NCBI RefSeq assembly: GCF_000698125.1
Contig: NZ_BAXA01000007.1
Location: 62,001-126,000 of the forward strand
Source: Geomicrobium sp. JCM 19038
GTDB taxonomy: Bacteria > Bacillota > Bacilli > Bacillales > Marinococcaceae
Length of the DNA: 64,000 bases
Direction: 5' to 3'
Shown here: positions 1 to 8,956 of the stretch, piece after piece
How positions within the stretch are numbered: position 1 is the first letter of the stretch
Layout of the letters: each line of letters opens with the position of its first letter
Notes under the pieces: generated by a model
Databases searched by the model: none
What the model was told of the DNA's origin: nothing
The model's input: the letters and a program-made list of their open reading frames with translations, nothing else
Position numbers and translations under genes: made by a program

Positions 1-495
1 GCGGATCGAGGACGGGTCATGGATGCCACAATTCTCTAGAAGCTCTGGTGAGATTCCTTTTTCATAAGCGGTGAGTACGCCGACCTTTTTATTAGGTTTT
101 AACCCTGCAAGAAGCCAAGGAACTTGCATGAGGCTGGATAAGTAAACCGGAATGTCGACCGCTGCCGCGACTTCCTTTTGGAACCGTCCAAAAAAACCAC
201 AAGCGGATGTGATGGCTCTCGCTCCTTCTTTTTCCAATTCCTTTGCGGTTTTCACAACAGTTTCGAGTATACTTTCATCACCGTTTAGTAGTTTCATTGT
301 CGTGCAATTCGGGACTTTTTTTAGCATGACTGGAAATGGATACGTGCTTAAGTTTGCAACATTTCCTGGAACGGTTGGGTACCAGCAATCATCCAAATAT
401 AGAATGCCTACTGAAAAACCCGTAACATATTGTCCGCGTAGCTGCGTCACCGATGTTAACTGTGGATGTACATAGCCGTATGTACGGTTTTGCAT
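1..495 (-). CDS. Aspartate/glutamate (hydantoin) racemase-family protein, 3' end cut by window edge
   Basis: The reverse strand is open from an ATG at 495 to the window edge, giving 165 residues, beginning MQNRTYGYVHPQL. A strong ribosome binding site (AAGGAGGGG) lies just upstream of the ATG. The segment TSACGFFGRFQKEV, with a cysteine after a conserved Thr-Ser, followed by a PVYLSSLMQVPWLL stretch, resembles the N-terminal half of the Asp/Glu racemase superfamily, which includes hydantoin racemases and typically has about 230-250 residues. The family uses paired cysteines for acid/base chemistry; only the first half is visible, so the second Cys cannot be checked. A racemase would fit the hydantoinase and carbamoylase genes 6-9 kb away, but that link is inference. 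It is divergent from the PadR gene. Confidence 0.7.
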   Translation of the reverse strand, partial: MQNRTYGYVHPQLTSVTQLRGQYVTGFSVGILYLDDCWYPTVPGNVANLSTYPFPVMLKKVPNCTTMKLLNGDESILETVVKTAKELEKEGARAITSACGFFGRFQKEVAAAVDIPVYLSSLMQVPWLLAGLKPNKKVGVLTAYEKGISPELLENCGIHDPSSIR

Positions 496-651
496 TGAGA
501 CCCCTCCTTTTTTAACAGAATCTAGATACTTCTACGCTACCGGACTATTTGTTTGTACTCTACAGCAGACATGACCAATTTTTTCGTGAGATGTTGCTGA
601 CCTTTTGTGCAAAAGTTCTAAAGGATTGGTTAAACGACTGACAAATCACTG

Positions 652-681
652 TTGAAATTCATACCATGCTATGTCTATACT
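652..681 (+). promoter_or_regulatory. Candidate sigma-A promoter of the padR operon
   Basis: TTGAAA (652-657) and TATACT (676-681) are separated by 18 bases. Transcription would begin near 688, downstream of the ATG at 666, which supports the TTG start at 717 for the following gene. Confidence 0.5.
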
Positions 682-716
682 TTGTAATACGAGGTATGAA
701 GAAAAGAGGTTATTCG

Positions 717-1039
717 TTGGATAAAGAAATGATGAAAGGCAATATTGATTTGATCTTACTTTCACTTATCGCGAAAAAAGACTTATATGGTTACGAAATG
801 ACAAAGAAGTTGCGCTCGATTAGTGATGAGTCATACCAAATGAGTGAAGGCACACTTTACCCATCGTTGAAGCGAATGGAGAAGAAGGCTGGATTGAATC
901 GTATTGGGACGATCGTAGCGGAAAGCGCCGAAAATATTACCATGTGACAGATGATGGTGTACGAGAGCTTAAGAAAAAGCGTGCCGATTGGGTCGTACTA
1001 AATGATCTCGTCCAACGGACGAGTGAGTCCCATGAGTAG
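717..1039 (+). pseudogene. PadR-family transcriptional regulator, frameshifted
   Basis: The first frame gives a winged-helix PadR start (MDKEMMKGNIDLILLSL, then YGYEMTKKL and GTLYPSLKRMEKK). It then runs into nonsense, while the -1 frame continues the family sequence (GWIESYWDDRSGKRRKYYHVT...) to a TAG at 1037-1039. One A appears to be missing after 886 (AAGAAGGC for an expected AAGAAAGGC). I choose TTG 717 as start because AGAGG lies 7 bases upstream and the protein then begins exactly as family members do. An ATG at 666 lies upstream of the predicted transcript start. PadR proteins usually repress their own operon; the next gene overlaps the stop (ATGAGTAG), which suggests translational coupling. 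Residue identity to PadR is clear; whether the lesion is real is not. Confidence 0.75.
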
Positions 1040-1922
1040 TTTTCCGAGTTTTGTAGCGCGGATCGTTCAGCAAACTGACGGGAGTCGCGCTGAACATGAG
1101 GATTTGTATGAAGAGTTGCTCACTCATCTTGAAGATCTGAAAGAAGATAAAATGAGCAATGGCAAATCTGAAAAGGAAGCAGAGGAGGAAGCTATGACTG
1201 AGTTTGGCAAAGAGTCGGTTTTAGGAGATCAAATTCAACAAGCGAAATTCCCTTTTCGAAGAGAGATGTTTCTTGGATTTGTGTTTGGGTCGTTTTTATG
1301 GATGTGTGCACTGTTTGTCCATATCGTCGTATCTGAACAAATGGCAGTCTATTCATTATTTACGATCTTTATCGGGCAAATCGCAGTGCTCGTTATATCA
1401 TTAAACCAGCGATTTGTGCTTAGACGTAAACTGTGGATGAACATGGCATTGTTGGTGCATTTAGTGTTGTTTATTTTGTTTGGTCTAACAGGCCTTTATA
1501 CGCAAGCAATGTCATTTCATGTGTTGTTTTATGTCTTAATACTATTCAATATTGCACTCATTTATCTGACGACGCTATCGTACAACGCGTCATCGAAAGA
1601 AGTTAGGACTAGGCGTTATTTTCATAGTGTGCAATTAACGACAGGTTTTATCATTGCTGCGTTTAATGTAACGATGAGCTTCGGTGCAATGATTTTTGTT
1701 GGAATGAACATTATTTTGCTCAATTATGCGTTGCCGATCGTCGTATGGGCACTAAGTTACGTATTGCAAGCAAAATTTCTACAGCGAACGAAACGAGCGA
1801 TGATAATTAGTACCGTTATTACGCTGTTCGTCTTTTTGTTTGGGATATTGCCGATTGCTAGTCTTTGGTTTGAGATTGTGCCAACGGAAATTGTACGGTT
1901 CTTCTGGCCGTTTAGACCATAG
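1032..1922 (+). CDS. Membrane protein with N-terminal permease-prefix-type domain, PadR partner
   Basis: About 296 residues from the ATG that overlaps the padR stop codon. Residues 1-70 are soluble and acidic (LYEELLTHLEDLKED, then a heptad-like EKEAEEEA run), resembling the 'permease prefix' or HAAS-like helical domain often found next to PadR regulators. The rest is about eight hydrophobic helices with short loops, ending in a basic/aromatic tail. Gene pairs of PadR plus such membrane proteins are common in Firmicutes and probably sense envelope conditions or regulate PadR; the exact role is unknown. The longer reading from 1002 lacks a ribosome binding site. Confidence 0.6.
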   Translation: MSSFPSFVARIVQQTDGSRAEHEDLYEELLTHLEDLKEDKMSNGKSEKEAEEEAMTEFGKESVLGDQIQQAKFPFRREMFLGFVFGSFLWMCALFVHIVVSEQMAVYSLFTIFIGQIAVLVISLNQRFVLRRKLWMNMALLVHLVLFILFGLTGLYTQAMSFHVLFYVLILFNIALIYLTTLSYNASSKEVRTRRYFHSVQLTTGFIIAAFNVTMSFGAMIFVGMNIILLNYALPIVVWALSYVLQAKFLQRTKRAMIISTVITLFVFLFGILPIASLWFEIVPTEIVRFFWPFRP

Positions 1923-1940
1923 AGGAAGGAGAGTTTAAGT

Positions 1941-2912
1941 ATGAAGTTTACCAATATACTCCTTTTACTCGGCGTGATGACTGGTATTGTCTTATCATTA
2001 GCGATCGTTGGTTACATTCAAACGAACGAAGACGATGGTCCACGGTTTACGGGGGAGTTTGACGTTCAAGGCGATCAATTGTTGTATGCGTTGGAGCATG
2101 AGGGGCAGGAAACAGTGTTTGTCGATGAGGAAAAAATCTATGAAGCTGATCCTGGCTATCAAATCTTTGATCTTGCTTTTGCACGAGACGAAGTGTTGTT
2201 TATTCATACAACTGGCTATGATGTTCAACCAGCAGGTGAAGGAGAAAATCAACTGAGAACGAGCGAAATTATTAATGGCGCTGGAGACATTATTGTCGAA
2301 GCAAGGGGAGTACTCAATCAACTCGTTTACGATGAAAAAAATGATCAGCTGTATGCGGGTGGAATCCATATTTCACAAGGTGTTAAACCTGAACAAGGCT
2401 TTGAACCTTTAGATGAGGGCTTTTTTAAAGTCGAAGAAGATGGTTCATTGACTCGAATTTTTGATCGAGCGATGACGGTTCATCAAGTATTAGACGAAGG
2501 ACAATTTGTTGTAACGATGTATGATGATTACGAGCTGGATGAGCGAACAGCAGATTCAATTTTCGAGTCTATTTCACGTTCATATCTGTATGATCCGAAC
2601 ACGGAAGAGGTTGAATTATTGTCAGAAGAAGATACGGAAGTCGACGTGAGCCAATCAGTGATCTATGACGATGCACTGCTCTACCAGACAATTATGAACC
2701 CGAATAGCAATGAAAACTATGATTATGATCTCGTTTATGAAGGTGATCGCTTAAACGTCGGTTCAGCGGTCGGGAACATTCAAGTGCAAGACGATCAGCT
2801 ATATTATACAAAACGTGAACAAAGTGGTTTTCAAAACAAGCCAGCGTTTACACTTTATACGTATGACCTTTTACAAGGAATGGAAGAAGAGGTGACATTA
2901 GTCACGGATTAG
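1941..2912 (+). CDS. Membrane-anchored extracellular protein of unknown function
   Basis: 323 residues, with an excellent ribosome binding site (GGAAGGAGAG) before the ATG. Residues 5-27 form one hydrophobic segment (ILLLLGVMTGIVLSLAIVGYI) without a lipobox cysteine, so it is probably an uncleaved N-terminal anchor. The rest is strongly acidic and rich in short beta-strand-like repeats containing aspartate and tyrosine (QGDQLLYALE, YDEKNDQLYAGGI, YDDALLYQTI, VQDDQLYYTK). These suggest a propeller-like fold outside the membrane. It is the third gene of the PadR operon, 18 bases after the membrane protein. I do not recognise a family; the fold is inferred from strand periodicity only. Confidence 0.55.
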   Translation: MKFTNILLLLGVMTGIVLSLAIVGYIQTNEDDGPRFTGEFDVQGDQLLYALEHEGQETVFVDEEKIYEADPGYQIFDLAFARDEVLFIHTTGYDVQPAGEGENQLRTSEIINGAGDIIVEARGVLNQLVYDEKNDQLYAGGIHISQGVKPEQGFEPLDEGFFKVEEDGSLTRIFDRAMTVHQVLDEGQFVVTMYDDYELDERTADSIFESISRSYLYDPNTEEVELLSEEDTEVDVSQSVIYDDALLYQTIMNPNSNENYDYDLVYEGDRLNVGSAVGNIQVQDDQLYYTKREQSGFQNKPAFTLYTYDLLQGMEEEVTLVTD

Positions 2913-2962
2913 CGATGATCCCATGTGTTTTGTCAGGATATTTAACAGAATAAAGTGTGATT

Positions 2963-2990
2963 TTGACAAAAAAGTGAAGGAATCTACACA
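2963..2990 (+). promoter_or_regulatory. Candidate promoter for the symporter-amidohydrolase pair
   Basis: A consensus -35 TTGACA (2963-2968) is followed after 16 bases by a weak -10 TACACA (2985-2990). It lies about 70 bases before the symporter start. Confidence 0.35.
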
Positions 2991-3059
2991 TTCTGCATGG
3001 AATATAGCAATAGTGAATGATCAAAACAAAACGCTCCAAAGAATGAAAGGATGACTTCC

Positions 3060-4493
3060 ATGTTTAACGATCAAGAAATGATGATCATTACGATTGCAGT
3101 AATTGTGTACTTTTTCTTTTTGTTCGGCTTTAGTATATGGGTAAGTCGAGGTGTCAAAACCTACGATGACTATAATGTTGCTGGTCGTGGTGTACGAATG
3201 TTTTCGCTTATTCTTACGTTTGTTGCGACCGCGATTGGTGGTTCGATTTTACTCGGGTATATGACGAGTGGATATGAAATCGGGATGGGTCAACAATGGG
3301 CGAACATCGGGATCTTTATTTTCTCCGTCGTGCTCGTGTTATTCTTTGCAAAGCGTATTCGCATGCTTGGTGAGAAGCATAACATGGTCACTCTCGGTGA
3401 CTTTACAGCGCTTCGTTACGGGGAAAAAGCACGCCTTCCAACCGTCATTGCTGTATTAATGGCGTATTGTTCCATTACAGGGATGCAGTTTGTATCGATT
3501 GCTACGATTCTAAGTTTTACGATGGACGTTAACTTTACTGTCGGGATTATCATCGGTTGGGTTTTACTTACGATTAAAACGTATTTCGGCGGTCTAAAAG
3601 CTGTCGTCTTGCAAGATGCGATTCACGGTACCGTTCAAACCGTCGGAATCTTCCTGCTTTTCTTTGTTGTGATGTATTATTCAGGTGGCTGGCAAAATGT
3701 TGAACAAAATGCAAGGGAAGCTGGAGACGGTTGGATGTTGTCGATATCTAGCTTGCCAACGCAAGAGATCTTCGTTTTTCTTTTAACAATTGGTGCGTAT
3801 CAATGTGTTCGCCAGGACTTGTGGCAACGTTTCTGGGCAGCAAGTTCTGAGAAAACGATGAATATCGGGTATTGGATTTCCATTATTCTGTCCGCATTAA
3901 CAGGTGTTGTTGTCGTCTTAATTGGGATTATGAGTTTACACGGCTTGAATATGACGATTGATCCTACGCTCGTTTATTATGAAGTCGTTGGAGAAGTATT
4001 CCCGTTCTCGCTCGTTTTAATTATGATTTTAGCGTTATTAGCGACGGTTATATCAACGGCAGATTCTTTCTTCATCTCAGGTGCTTCCTCAATTGTGAAT
4101 GACATTATTGGTCCGAGAGTGAAGAACCCGAGCAACCAAAAGATGTTGTTCTACAGTCGGGTTAGTGTTGGTATTGTCTCGGTGATTGCACTCTTATTAG
4201 CGTTGTATATTCCGCAATTGGTCAGTCTTTGGATAACAGGAACTGCGATGCTCGTATCAGGAATGTTAGCTCCGATTATGGTCGGTCTCGTCTGGGGTGG
4301 CGTAACAAAGATCGCGGGTCTCGCCTCCATGTGGAGTGGATTAGTGACCTCAATTGTTTGGCAATTGCTTGATCATCCATTTGGTTTACACCCTGTTTTT
4401 GTCGGGTTGCCATTGTCCATTATTGTGTTGTTTACAGTCACGTTTGTCACGACTAACCGAAATCGAGATGCGAATAGGAGCGAAGCGCTATGA
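3060..4493 (+). CDS. Sodium:solute symporter (SSS family)
   Basis: About 477 residues with roughly 13 hydrophobic helices. The N-terminal signature YDDYNVAGRGVRMFSLILT, followed by ATAIGGSILLGYMTSGY, is the TM1-TM2 region of the SSS family (PutP/PanF/proline and pantothenate type). TVISTADSFFISGASS matches the conserved helix carrying a Na+-coordinating Ser/Thr. I place the start at ATG 3060 because GAAAGG then lies 9 bases upstream, whereas the ATG at 3051 is too close to it. Its stop overlaps the next start (TATGATG), so it is translationally coupled to the YtcJ-type amidohydrolase and probably imports that enzyme's substrate. The substrate cannot be read from sequence. Confidence 0.85.
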   Translation: MFNDQEMMIITIAVIVYFFFLFGFSIWVSRGVKTYDDYNVAGRGVRMFSLILTFVATAIGGSILLGYMTSGYEIGMGQQWANIGIFIFSVVLVLFFAKRIRMLGEKHNMVTLGDFTALRYGEKARLPTVIAVLMAYCSITGMQFVSIATILSFTMDVNFTVGIIIGWVLLTIKTYFGGLKAVVLQDAIHGTVQTVGIFLLFFVVMYYSGGWQNVEQNAREAGDGWMLSISSLPTQEIFVFLLTIGAYQCVRQDLWQRFWAASSEKTMNIGYWISIILSALTGVVVVLIGIMSLHGLNMTIDPTLVYYEVVGEVFPFSLVLIMILALLATVISTADSFFISGASSIVNDIIGPRVKNPSNQKMLFYSRVSVGIVSVIALLLALYIPQLVSLWITGTAMLVSGMLAPIMVGLVWGGVTKIAGLASMWSGLVTSIVWQLLDHPFGLHPVFVGLPLSIIVLFTVTFVTTNRNRDANRSEAL

Positions 4494-6118
4494 TGTTATA
4501 TGCAGATTTAATTGTTACTAATGCTAGAGTCTATTCAATGGAAGTTGAAGGGGAACACACTGAGAGTTTTGCGATAAAGGACGGACGTATTCTTGCCATT
4601 GGCGCCTATGTAAAGATTGATGAATTGAAGGGACCAGATACAGCGATTTATGATGCAGATTCAAAAGCTGTATTACCGGCATTCATCGAAAGTCATGCAC
4701 ACCCTCTAGATTTTGCAAAAAAACAACTCGAGTTGGATTTAAGACCGAGAATGACACCGAATCGTGAAGCTATTATTCAAGCGATAAAACAAGAAGTCGC
4801 CAAAAAGCAAAAGGGCGAGTGGATCATTGGAGCAGGTTGGGATGAGAATTTAATGGAAGGAAAGCGTTTTGTCACGATGGCGGATCTTGATGAAATTGCG
4901 CCTGAACATCCGGTGTTCTTACTTCGGACGTGTGTACACAACGCCATGGTGAATACGAAGGCCTTTGAATTGAGTGAGATTGCACTTGATGCGAATGACC
5001 CTGAAGGTGGTTCGTTTGAACGCGATGAATCTGGAACGTTAACAGGTTATGTGATGGAAGACGCGATGAGTGTATTTAAGACACCGACGTATTCAATTGA
5101 AGACACGAAGCGGGCCTGGAAAATTGCCGAAGAGATTTTCCTAAGTTGGGGCATTGCCACGATCAATGACATGGCAACAGGCAAAGAAGAGTTCAAAGTG
5201 TACCAGCAACTACAAAAAGAAAACCGACTACGCTTAAATGTTGGCATGTGGTTATGGGGACGTACGCAAATGAGCCGGACAGGATTGCAAGAAGAAATCA
5301 CGACCTTAGGCATTGAATCTGGCTTTGGTAATGAGCAATTAAACGTTCAAGGCATTAAATTTATGATCGATGGAAGTGTTGGAGGCAAAACGGCAGCGGT
5401 AGCTGAACCTTTTGAAGGAACAGCTAATAACTACGGAATTGTCTACTTGAAACAGAGTGAATTAAATGACCGCTTCAAAAAAGCAATTCAAAATAATTTG
5501 CGAATTTCTGTTCATGCCATCGGTGAGCGTGCACTTGAAATGGCGCTTCAAGCGTTCGAATATGCAGAGATACAGAAGTATCCACATATAGAGAGGCACC
5601 GTATTGAACACGCGATCTTACCAACAGAAGATCACCTAAAGCGAATGCAAAAGCTTAGCATTATTGCGGGTTCTTCCATTGGTTTCCTCTATAGTATTGG
5701 TGATGGCTACGTGAACAATTTAGGACACGAACGCGTAAAGCGCGCGTTTCCACACCAGAAGTTCAAAGCATACGGGATTGTAGCTCCTGGAAATTCCGAT
5801 TTGCCAGTAACGGAAGGGAACCCTTTTCTTGGTGTCTACACAGCCGTTACGCGCACGACGAGTAGCGGAACGAAAACCGATCGTAGCGAAAGCTTATCTG
5901 TATATGACGCATTATGTGCTTACATGATTGATGCTGCATACGGCAATTTCGATGAACACAAGCGTGGTACATTAACCGTAGGAAAGAAAGCCGACTTTAT
6001 GGTCGTCTCGCATGACCCGTTTGTTGTCCAAGAAGAGCAACTTAAAGACATCCAAGTAATCGCAACCTACGTGGAAGGTGTAGAACAGTATCGAGTCGGT
6101 GAGGAAGTGAAGGTTTAA
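4490..6118 (+). CDS. YtcJ-type amidohydrolase (amidohydrolase family 3)
   Basis: 542 residues, with the usual length and layout of YtcJ/NfdA-like metal-dependent hydrolases. There is a small beta-sandwich (1-62), then LPAFIESHAHPL with metal ligands His69 and His71. FMIDGSVGGKTA follows, carrying the conserved Gly-Ser-x-Gly-Gly-Lys region. RISVHAIGERAL and RHRIEHAIL supply further metal histidines, and the NSDLPV segment carries the catalytic Asp. Known relatives hydrolyse formamides or N-acyl and carbamoyl substrates; the specific reaction here is unknown. The start overlaps the symporter stop, so the pair should be an uptake-plus-hydrolysis unit. No signal peptide is visible, so it is cytoplasmic. 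Confidence 0.85.
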   Translation: MMLYADLIVTNARVYSMEVEGEHTESFAIKDGRILAIGAYVKIDELKGPDTAIYDADSKAVLPAFIESHAHPLDFAKKQLELDLRPRMTPNREAIIQAIKQEVAKKQKGEWIIGAGWDENLMEGKRFVTMADLDEIAPEHPVFLLRTCVHNAMVNTKAFELSEIALDANDPEGGSFERDESGTLTGYVMEDAMSVFKTPTYSIEDTKRAWKIAEEIFLSWGIATINDMATGKEEFKVYQQLQKENRLRLNVGMWLWGRTQMSRTGLQEEITTLGIESGFGNEQLNVQGIKFMIDGSVGGKTAAVAEPFEGTANNYGIVYLKQSELNDRFKKAIQNNLRISVHAIGERALEMALQAFEYAEIQKYPHIERHRIEHAILPTEDHLKRMQKLSIIAGSSIGFLYSIGDGYVNNLGHERVKRAFPHQKFKAYGIVAPGNSDLPVTEGNPFLGVYTAVTRTTSSGTKTDRSESLSVYDALCAYMIDAAYGNFDEHKRGTLTVGKKADFMVVSHDPFVVQEEQLKDIQVIATYVEGVEQYRVGEEVKV

Positions 6119-6148
6119 ACAATGTCGTGCAAAGATAAAAATTGCAAT

Positions 6149-6189
6149 AAAAACAGGGTCTAGTTCAATAAATACTAGACCCTGTTTTT
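6149..6189. terminator. Bidirectional rho-independent terminator
   Basis: A perfect 16-base inverted repeat (arms 6149-6164 and 6174-6189, 9-base loop) ends in A/T tracts on both sides. It separates two convergent genes. Confidence 0.9.
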
Positions 6190-6190
6190 G

Positions 6191-7612
6191 TTAGTTAAAC
6201 GGTAACGATTGCTTTCTCTTTTTTGTGATAAGTTTGCCTTGACCTGGTTTTCCAAAGAGAATTCCATCATTCATAACCATCTGACCACGAACGATCGTTT
6301 GAACTGGCCAACCTTTTATTTTTTTGCCATGATACGCGGTCACTTTACTTTTACTGTGCAGTTGTTCCCGGTTGATCGTTCTTTCTTTGTTCATATCAAC
6401 AATTGTAATGTCCGCATCGCTTCCAGGTGTGAGGCACCCTTTTTGAGGATGCACACCAAAAAGTTTGGCAGGTGTAACAGATAATAAACGGGCAACGTCT
6501 TGTAATGAGAGTTTACCTTCAGTAACCCCGTGTAACATAAGGGGCACTAGAGTCTCGACTCCGCACATGCCAGCAGGAATTGACCAAAGTCCCCCATTTT
6601 TTTCTTCTTCGGTATGAGGAGCGTGATCTGAACAAACGTGAGAAATCGTTCCATCCGTAATCCCTTGCCAAATGCGCTCTTGATCGCTTTTGTATTTAAC
6701 GGGTGGGTATACTTTCATATGTGGTCCAACACGAGCGAAGTCTTCATTGCTCAAAAACAAATAGTGTGGGCATGTCTCTACAGTGATAGGTAACCCTTCC
6801 GCTTGGGCATCTCGAATGAGGTCAAGTGCATCACCTGAACTAATATGTAACACATGGAAACGCACACCGGTTTCACGTGCGAGCTCAATGCCGGTTTTAA
6901 CAGTAAGTACTTCTGCAAGAGCTGGTCGTGTTGCGATGAGGTCTTCATAACTTTTACCTCCGCGAGCTTCTACTTGTTCGGTTAATGTTTGAATTAGATC
7001 ATTATTCTCAGCATGTACTGCGAATACTTCGCCCGTCTTCTGTACTTCTTGCATCATCGTATATACGTCACCATCGTGAAATGGAGGAATAACGTCTTCC
7101 ATTCCAGGTTTGTAGTTGTACATGAGCTGGTATGTTTTTGCGTGTACTGCGTATCCCCAAAAAAATTTGAACCCAATAACGCCTTTTTGTTGAAGTGAAG
7201 GTAAGTGTTCATTGTTTAAATCTCCAACACATATTCCCCAAAGTGCGAAATCTACAAATGCTTTTTTGCTTAAATTATCGACTTGACGATCAAAGTTCTC
7301 AGCGTGATTCACAGGTGGGGAAGTGTTCGGCATTTCAAATACCGTTGTAATTCCCCCGGCTGCTGCAGCGCGAGTGCTATGAATAAAATCCTCTTTATAC
7401 GTTGGTCCTGGATCCCTTGAATGGATATGGGTGTCAATAAAACCTGGAAAAACATAATGACCAGTAGCGTCAATCGTTTCGAGACTATCCCCTGTAAGTT
7501 GTTCATGAGTCACTGCGCTAATTTTTCCTTCACGAATGTAGATGTTTGCTTTGAATTGTTCAGTATCTGTCACAATCGTACCATTTTCTATTTTCATATC
7601 CCATGTTGTCAT
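6191..7612 (-). CDS. Allantoinase/hydantoinase-like cyclic amidohydrolase
   Basis: 473 residues of the dihydroorotase/allantoinase/dihydropyrimidinase group. The metal centre is complete: FPGFIDTHIHSRDPG (His62, His64), VIGFKFFWGY (bridging Lys149), FAVHAENN (His200), FHVLHISSG (His256) and CSDHAPHT (Asp329). The RDPG motif after HxH and the overall length point to allantoinase (AllB) rather than D-hydantoinase, but hydantoin-type substrates remain possible. AGGAGG precedes the ATG by 8 bases. The gene lies downstream of an M20 carbamoylase, a pairing seen in allantoin/ureide and hydantoin catabolism, where ring opening is followed by removal of the carbamoyl group. No other allantoin-pathway gene is visible, so the substrate is open. 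Confidence 0.8.
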   Translation of the reverse strand: MTTWDMKIENGTIVTDTEQFKANIYIREGKISAVTHEQLTGDSLETIDATGHYVFPGFIDTHIHSRDPGPTYKEDFIHSTRAAAAGGITTVFEMPNTSPPVNHAENFDRQVDNLSKKAFVDFALWGICVGDLNNEHLPSLQQKGVIGFKFFWGYAVHAKTYQLMYNYKPGMEDVIPPFHDGDVYTMMQEVQKTGEVFAVHAENNDLIQTLTEQVEARGGKSYEDLIATRPALAEVLTVKTGIELARETGVRFHVLHISSGDALDLIRDAQAEGLPITVETCPHYLFLSNEDFARVGPHMKVYPPVKYKSDQERIWQGITDGTISHVCSDHAPHTEEEKNGGLWSIPAGMCGVETLVPLMLHGVTEGKLSLQDVARLLSVTPAKLFGVHPQKGCLTPGSDADITIVDMNKERTINREQLHSKSKVTAYHGKKIKGWPVQTIVRGQMVMNDGILFGKPGQGKLITKKRKQSLPFN

Positions 7613-7645
7613 GGTGAACGCCTCCTGAATGGTTAGATGATTATG

Positions 7646-8884
7646 TTAGCGTGATGCTTCTCGCCTAATGGCAGTAATTAAGACGTTTGTGCCTGCTGCA
7701 ATTTGTTCAACCGTTGAGTATTCGGTTGGGTCATGACTGACACCATTTTTACATGGAACGAAAATCATTCCAGTAGGCCAGAGTTTAGCCATGTTCATCG
7801 CATCATGACCAGCACCACTTGGCATGTTCTCATAATGAATATCGATTTCTTCACAAGCACTCTGTAATCGTTCTTGGATATGACGTTCAATGACAATTGG
7901 AATTTCTTTACTTAGAACGGCAATTTCACAGGTCACACCTCGGTACTGCTCAATCACATAAGCTTTTTTGCGGATTTGTTGGTGTACTCGTTGTTTGGAA
8001 ACCATACTTGTACTTCGAATATCAACGTAAAGCGTGACTTCACCAGGAATTACATTCATAGAGGCAGGAGTTACTTCGCAAATCCCAACGGTGGCTACCG
8101 TTTTATTTATGGCCTCAAGCTTGGCAGCGTCTTCTACGAATAAAATCATTTCAGAAGCGGCGACGAGTGCGTCTTTTCTTCGCATCATCGAAGTTGTACC
8201 GGTATGGTTTGCCTGACCTTGAAACGTCAGTTTTAATCGTGTTGGTGCAGCAATCCCGTTTACGATCCCAACTGGAACGTCTAAGCTTTCGAGCTCAGGG
8301 CCTTGTTCAATATGTAATTCAAAAAACGATTTAATGTCTGTCTTTGAACGGCAGGCTTTTTCAACAACTTCAGGATTTAACTTACATTGGCGTAGTGCTT
8401 CTGCTAGGCTGACGCCATCTTGGTCAGTTAGTGTAGACATCTTATCAATTGGGAATTCCCCGATCATCGCTTTGCTACCGAGCGTAGCGACGCCAAAACG
8501 TGAAGATTCCTCGCTTGCAAAAGCAATCAGTTCAATAGGATGGTGAGGTTGGATACGATGTTCATTGAAGAGGGCTACGACTTCCAAGCCCGCGACGATT
8601 CCTGCGGTTCCGTCAAATTGCCCGCCATTTCTTACAGTATCGAGATGCGAACCGATGGCAACGACAGGTTGAGTATCATCACTTCCTTTTAATCGAGCGA
8701 TCGTATTGCCAACAGCATCTGTTCGAACAGTCATCCCTAAAGAAACGGCTAATTCAGAAAAGGTGTGATGAGCCCTGCGCTCATCTTCGGTATAGGCGAG
8801 ACGGTTCATGCTCTGATTTGTTGAGATTGGAGTTCCATTTAACTTGCAAAAATACGATTCAATGCGTGACGTTGATGCTTGCAT
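7646..8884 (-). CDS. Zn-dependent hydantoinase/carbamoylase-family amidase (M20, AllC/HyuC-like)
   Basis: About 412 residues. GSHLDTVRNGGQFDG supplies the metal His and Asp, FASEESSRFG the Glu pair, and FFELHIEQGPELE the late metal His typical of the AllC/HyuC branch. QANHTGTTSMMRRKDA is the dimer-domain signature. I choose ATG 8884 because GAGG lies 8 bases upstream; the in-frame GTG ten bases earlier overlaps that site. The enzyme should cleave an N-carbamoyl amino acid or a ureide such as allantoate, releasing ammonia and CO2. The 33-base gap to the ring-opening amidohydrolase places both on one transcript, downstream of the terminator at 8921-8956. Confidence 0.82.
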   Translation of the reverse strand: MQASTSRIESYFCKLNGTPISTNQSMNRLAYTEDERRAHHTFSELAVSLGMTVRTDAVGNTIARLKGSDDTQPVVAIGSHLDTVRNGGQFDGTAGIVAGLEVVALFNEHRIQPHHPIELIAFASEESSRFGVATLGSKAMIGEFPIDKMSTLTDQDGVSLAEALRQCKLNPEVVEKACRSKTDIKSFFELHIEQGPELESLDVPVGIVNGIAAPTRLKLTFQGQANHTGTTSMMRRKDALVAASEMILFVEDAAKLEAINKTVATVGICEVTPASMNVIPGEVTLYVDIRSTSMVSKQRVHQQIRKKAYVIEQYRGVTCEIAVLSKEIPIVIERHIQERLQSACEEIDIHYENMPSGAGHDAMNMAKLWPTGMIFVPCKNGVSHDPTEYSTVEQIAAGTNVLITAIRREASR

Positions 8885-8920
8885 TACAGTCACCTCAATT
8901 CTAAATTTCTTCTATCGGAT

Positions 8921-8956
8921 GAATAGAAAAAACCCCCTACGGGGTTCTTCCTATTC
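8921..8956 (-). terminator. Rho-independent terminator after the binding-protein gene
   Basis: On the minus strand an AACCCC/GGGGTT stem (8931-8936 with 8941-8946), lengthened by GAATAG/CTATTC, precedes a run of T. It follows the binding-lipoprotein stop and may attenuate transcription into the carbamoylase gene. Confidence 0.7.

Noticed and set aside
152-475. Plus-strand ORF of 107 codons
   Set aside because: Antisense to the racemase-family gene, which has a good ribosome binding site and family motifs on the minus strand.
1998-2369. ORFs on both strands inside the anchored extracellular protein gene
   Set aside because: Shadow frames with no ribosome binding site or family features; the 323-codon frame is clearly the coding one.
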